This document shows positions 6,337-8,487 of a stretch of DNA of 8,487 bases, piece by piece. The notes below the pieces were generated by a model, which worked only from the letters and a program-made list of their open reading frames with translations, did not search any database and was not told the origin of the DNA. The position numbers and the translations under genes were made by a program. Position 1 is the stretch's first letter. Each line of letters begins with the position of its first letter. The stretch lies in NCBI GenBank assembly GCA_004297635.1, contig SCUQ01000369.1, positions 1-8,487 on the forward strand, in the 5' to 3' direction. Origin of the DNA: Rhizorhabdus sp. GTDB lineage: Bacteria; Pseudomonadota; Alphaproteobacteria; Sphingomonadales; Sphingomonadaceae.

Positions 6337-7113
6337 TCAGCGTCCCAGCCAGACAGGCGTGCGTTTTTCCGAGAAGGCCTTCGGCCCCTCGGCGGCATCT
6401 GCGGATTGCAGGAGCCTGGCCATACCCGGATAGTCCCATTCTTCCGCCAGCTGCCGCGCCAGTAGTGGAGCAAGCTCCTTCCAGACGGCTTCCTTGGTGG
6501 CGCGCACGGACAGCGGTCCGCATTCGAGGATCAGCTTCGCCCAGCGCTTCGCCGCTTCCAGAACATCGCCGGATACGACCTCGGCAACGAAGCCCATTTC
6601 CTTGCCTTCGGCAGCGCTCACCTTGCGCCCCGTCAGCAGCATGCTCAGCGCGCGTTTCAGGCCGATGTCGAGGATGAGGCGCTGTATGCCGCCGGCAAGT
6701 GCCGCGAGACCGACGCGCGGTTCGGGCAGCGCGAAGATCGCGCGCTCATGCGCGATGATGATGTCGCACGCCAGGGCCAGTTCGAACCCGCCACCCATCG
6801 CGACGCCATTCACCGCAGCGATGACCGGCTTGTTGAGATCGTGGCGATCCGACAAGCCGCCGAAGCCGGTTTTCGGTGTCTTGTCGCGGCTGATCTCGGG
6901 CACGAGCTTCAGGTCGTTGCCGGCACAAAATGCCTTTGCGCCGGCCCCCGTTATGATCGCTACCCACTGCTCATCGTCGGCGGCGAAAGCGTCGAAGGCT
7001 TCCTCAAGCTCGAAATGGGCCTCGGTGTGAAGAGCGTTATGGGATTGTTCGCGATCGATGGTGATGATCGTGATGCGCCCCTCCCGGGCGACGGAGCAAC
7101 TTTGAATGACCAT
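6337..7113 (-). CDS. Enoyl-CoA hydratase/isomerase (crotonase fold)
   Basis: The 258-residue product is a crotonase-superfamily protein that most likely adds water to a 2-enoyl-CoA. The oxyanion-hole segments are AFCAGNDL (61-68) and GVAMGGGFELALACD (103-117). Both catalytic acids of rat mitochondrial enoyl-CoA hydratase have counterparts: Glu111 in GGGFE for Glu144 and Glu131 in LPEPRVG for Glu164, each with the same 33-residue offset. This supports a true hydratase over an isomerase or hydrolase. The C-terminal pattern EGPKAFSEKRTPVW is typical of the family. The ATG at 7113 is preceded by GGGAG at 5 nt; the frame stays open further upstream into the intergenic space, but without a start signal. 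It follows the thiolase gene by 53 nt on the same strand and probably shares its transcript. Crotonases normally give the (3S)-hydroxyacyl-CoA, which matters for which SDR acts next. Confidence 0.93.
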   Translation of the reverse strand: MVIQSCSVAREGRITIITIDREQSHNALHTEAHFELEEAFDAFAADDEQWVAIITGAGAKAFCAGNDLKLVPEISRDKTPKTGFGGLSDRHDLNKPVIAAVNGVAMGGGFELALACDIIIAHERAIFALPEPRVGLAALAGGIQRLILDIGLKRALSMLLTGRKVSAAEGKEMGFVAEVVSGDVLEAAKRWAKLILECGPLSVRATKEAVWKELAPLLARQLAEEWDYPGMARLLQSADAAEGPKAFSEKRTPVWLGR

Positions 7114-7118
7114 GGAAA

Positions 7119-7123
7119 CTCCC
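7119..7123 (-). promoter_or_regulatory. Ribosome binding site of the enoyl-CoA hydratase gene
   Basis: GGGAG on the - strand lies 5 nt before the ATG at 7113 and supports this start over the longer open frame that begins within the 3' end of the thiolase gene. Confidence 0.6.
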
Positions 7124-7166
7124 GATGCAACGGAGATGGAATGGGCTTGTCCGATCGGTATGTGGA

Positions 7167-8339
7167 TCAGACGCGCTCGATGATCGTGACGTTGGCGCCT
7201 CCGCCGGCCTCGCACATCGTCTGGAGGCCATATCGCTTGCCGTGGCGATGGAGGGCGTTGACCAGCGTCGTCATCAGCTTGGCGCCGGACGCGCCCAGCG
7301 GATGGCCCAGAGCGATCGCTCCACCATGGACGTTGAGCTTTGCTGGATCCGCATCCAGCGCCTTCAGCCAGGCCAGCGGCACCGATGCGAACGCTTCGTT
7401 GACCTCGTAGAGGTCAATATCCGAGAGCTTCATGCCGGCTTTCTCAAGCGCGCGTCTGGTGCCGGGGATCGGTTCTTCTAGCATCATAACCGGATCGCCA
7501 GCGTGGACATGGAGCTGATGGACGCGCGCCAGCGGCCGGAGGCCATGCTCCTTCACCGCATTCGCGCTGGCGATCATCACCGCGGCGGCGCCGTCCGCGA
7601 TCTGGCTGGCATTGGCCGCGGTGGTGAAGCCGCCCTCCCGCAAGGTTTTCACCGATGCCATCGCTTCGATCGACGCATCATAACGAATGCCTTGGTCGGT
7701 ATCGTGACGGCCTGAGCGCCCTTCCGCATCGACGACGTCAAGCGGCACGATCTCGGGCTCGAATGCACCTTCGCGGGTCGCCTTGGCCGCCAGGCGGTGA
7801 CTGAGCAATGCGAAGTCATCGAGATCGGTGCGGGTCAGGCCATATTTGACCGCCATGGCCTCAGCGCCATCAAACTGGCTGAACTCCCGGACGCCGAAGC
7901 GATCGAGCACGCGATCGGACCAGGGGCTACCGAGCCCGGCATCGAGGCCAAGCGTCGTCGGGCTCATCATCGGCACGCGCGTCATGCTCTCGACGCCGGC
8001 CGCGATGACGAGATCCTGGGTCCCCGACATGACGGCCTGAGCCGCGAAATGGACGGCTTGCTGCGAAGAGCCGCATTGCCGATCCACCATTGTGCCGGGG
8101 ACGCTCTGGGGCAGTCTTGACGCGAAGATCGCGTTGCGGGCCAGGAGAAAGCTCTGCTGCCCTACCTGGCTGACGCAGCCCATGATCACATCTTCGATCG
8201 CTGCGGGATCTATACCGGACCGGTCGACCAGCGCGTTAAGAACTTCGGCTCCCAGATCGGCAGGATGCCAGGCGGCCAACGCGCCCTTGCGCCGACCGCC
8301 GGCCGTGCGCACCGCCTCTACGATATAAGCTTCGGCCAT
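7167..8339 (-). CDS. Thiolase, acetyl-CoA C-acyltransferase (FadA5/FadA6-like style)
   Basis: The 390-residue product has normal thiolase length and a complete active site. Cys89 in VDRQCGSSQQA is the acyl-accepting nucleophile. Asn314 lies in VNEAF (313-317), His346 in GHPLGASG (345-352), and the second reactive cysteine is Cys376 in CEAGGGAN (376-383). It would cleave a 3-ketoacyl-CoA with CoA to release acetyl-CoA or propionyl-CoA. The DRQCGSSQQAVHFAAQAV segment is characteristic of the thiolase branch that includes the mycobacterial steroid thiolases FadA5 and FadA6, though many acetyl-CoA acetyltransferases of unknown substrate share it. The ATG at 8339 has AAAGGG 7 nt upstream. It sits between an HSD10-type SDR gene (44-nt gap) and the enoyl-CoA hydratase gene (53-nt gap), all leftward, which indicates an operon and a degradative and not a biosynthetic role. 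Confidence 0.94.
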   Translation of the reverse strand: MAEAYIVEAVRTAGGRRKGALAAWHPADLGAEVLNALVDRSGIDPAAIEDVIMGCVSQVGQQSFLLARNAIFASRLPQSVPGTMVDRQCGSSQQAVHFAAQAVMSGTQDLVIAAGVESMTRVPMMSPTTLGLDAGLGSPWSDRVLDRFGVREFSQFDGAEAMAVKYGLTRTDLDDFALLSHRLAAKATREGAFEPEIVPLDVVDAEGRSGRHDTDQGIRYDASIEAMASVKTLREGGFTTAANASQIADGAAAVMIASANAVKEHGLRPLARVHQLHVHAGDPVMMLEEPIPGTRRALEKAGMKLSDIDLYEVNEAFASVPLAWLKALDADPAKLNVHGGAIALGHPLGASGAKLMTTLVNALHRHGKRYGLQTMCEAGGGANVTIIERV

Positions 8340-8383
8340 GATGATGCCCTTTTGCGAGGAAAGTGGGGGGAGGGGCGTGCCGC

Positions 8384-8487
8384 TCAGCGCGGCGCCATGC
8401 GGATGCTACCGTCGATCCGAATGGTTTCACCGTTGACATAGGCATTGGAGATGAGCTGGCCCGCAAGCTCTGCATATTCCTCCGGCC
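8384..8487 (-). CDS. HSD10-type SDR (3-hydroxyacyl-CoA dehydrogenase), C-terminal end only
   Basis: The last 33 codons of a leftward gene are visible, ending at the TGA at 8384-8386. The pattern PEEYAELAGQLISNAYVNGE followed by TIRIDGSIRMAPR closely resembles the C-terminus of type II 3-hydroxyacyl-CoA dehydrogenase (HSD17B10 / 3-hydroxy-2-methylbutyryl-CoA dehydrogenase), where an EYA..V..I..N...NGE.IRLDGA.RM pattern is characteristic. Enzymes of this group oxidise (3S)-hydroxyacyl-CoA, sometimes branched or steroidal alcohols, with NAD. The cofactor and catalytic residues lie outside the window, so the assignment rests on the C-terminal signature and on its position 44 nt upstream of a thiolase gene and before an enoyl-CoA hydratase gene, where a hydroxyacyl-CoA dehydrogenase is expected. 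Confidence 0.82.
   Translation of the reverse strand, partial: PEEYAELAGQLISNAYVNGETIRIDGSIRMAPR

Overview
The window looks like chromosomal DNA from a high-GC alphaproteobacterium. A sphingomonad (Sphingobium, Novosphingobium or Sphingomonas-like) is my best guess from the protein style and gene mix, but nothing in the window fixes the taxon. It is densely coding. It carries eight protein genes (six complete or essentially complete, two cut by the window ends) and no rRNA, tRNA, CRISPR array or insertion sequence that I can see. The content is accessory catabolism: CoA-ester beta-oxidation enzymes, four short-chain dehydrogenases/reductases (SDRs) of different subtypes, one carboxylate-type MFS transporter and one TetR-family regulator.

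Layout. On the + strand, 1-327 is the C-terminal part of an SDR, followed after 40 nt by an MFS transporter (368-1588) that is probably co-transcribed. Facing it on the - strand are a long acyl-CoA dehydrogenase (1637-3373) and, upstream of it, a TetR/AcrR regulator (3471-4058). Between these two lie a plausible sigma-70 promoter and a 20-bp imperfect palindrome that fills its spacer, which is a good candidate operator. A 406-nt gap (4059-4464) separates the regulator from a divergent + strand SDR (4465-5262); the last part of the gap can fold into a two-stem RNA just before the ribosome binding site. From the right edge, the - strand holds an apparent operon: the C-terminal end of an HSD10-type SDR (8384-8487), a thiolase (7167-8339), a crotonase-fold enoyl-CoA hydratase (6337-7113) and an MFE-2/17beta-HSD4-type SDR (5306-6235).

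How the genes may work together. Dehydrogenation (acyl-CoA dehydrogenase), hydration (crotonase), oxidation of the 3-hydroxyacyl-CoA (HSD10-type and/or MFE-2-type SDR) and thiolysis (thiolase) make a complete beta-oxidation turn. The remaining SDRs could oxidise alcohol or ring-hydroxyl groups, and the MFS protein could import an organic acid. No acyl-CoA ligase or CoA transferase is in the window, so activation must be encoded elsewhere. The thiolase (FadA5/FadA6-like style) and the regulator (KstR2-like style) recall steroid or cyclic-terpenoid catabolism. That substrate assignment is a hypothesis, not something the sequence proves.
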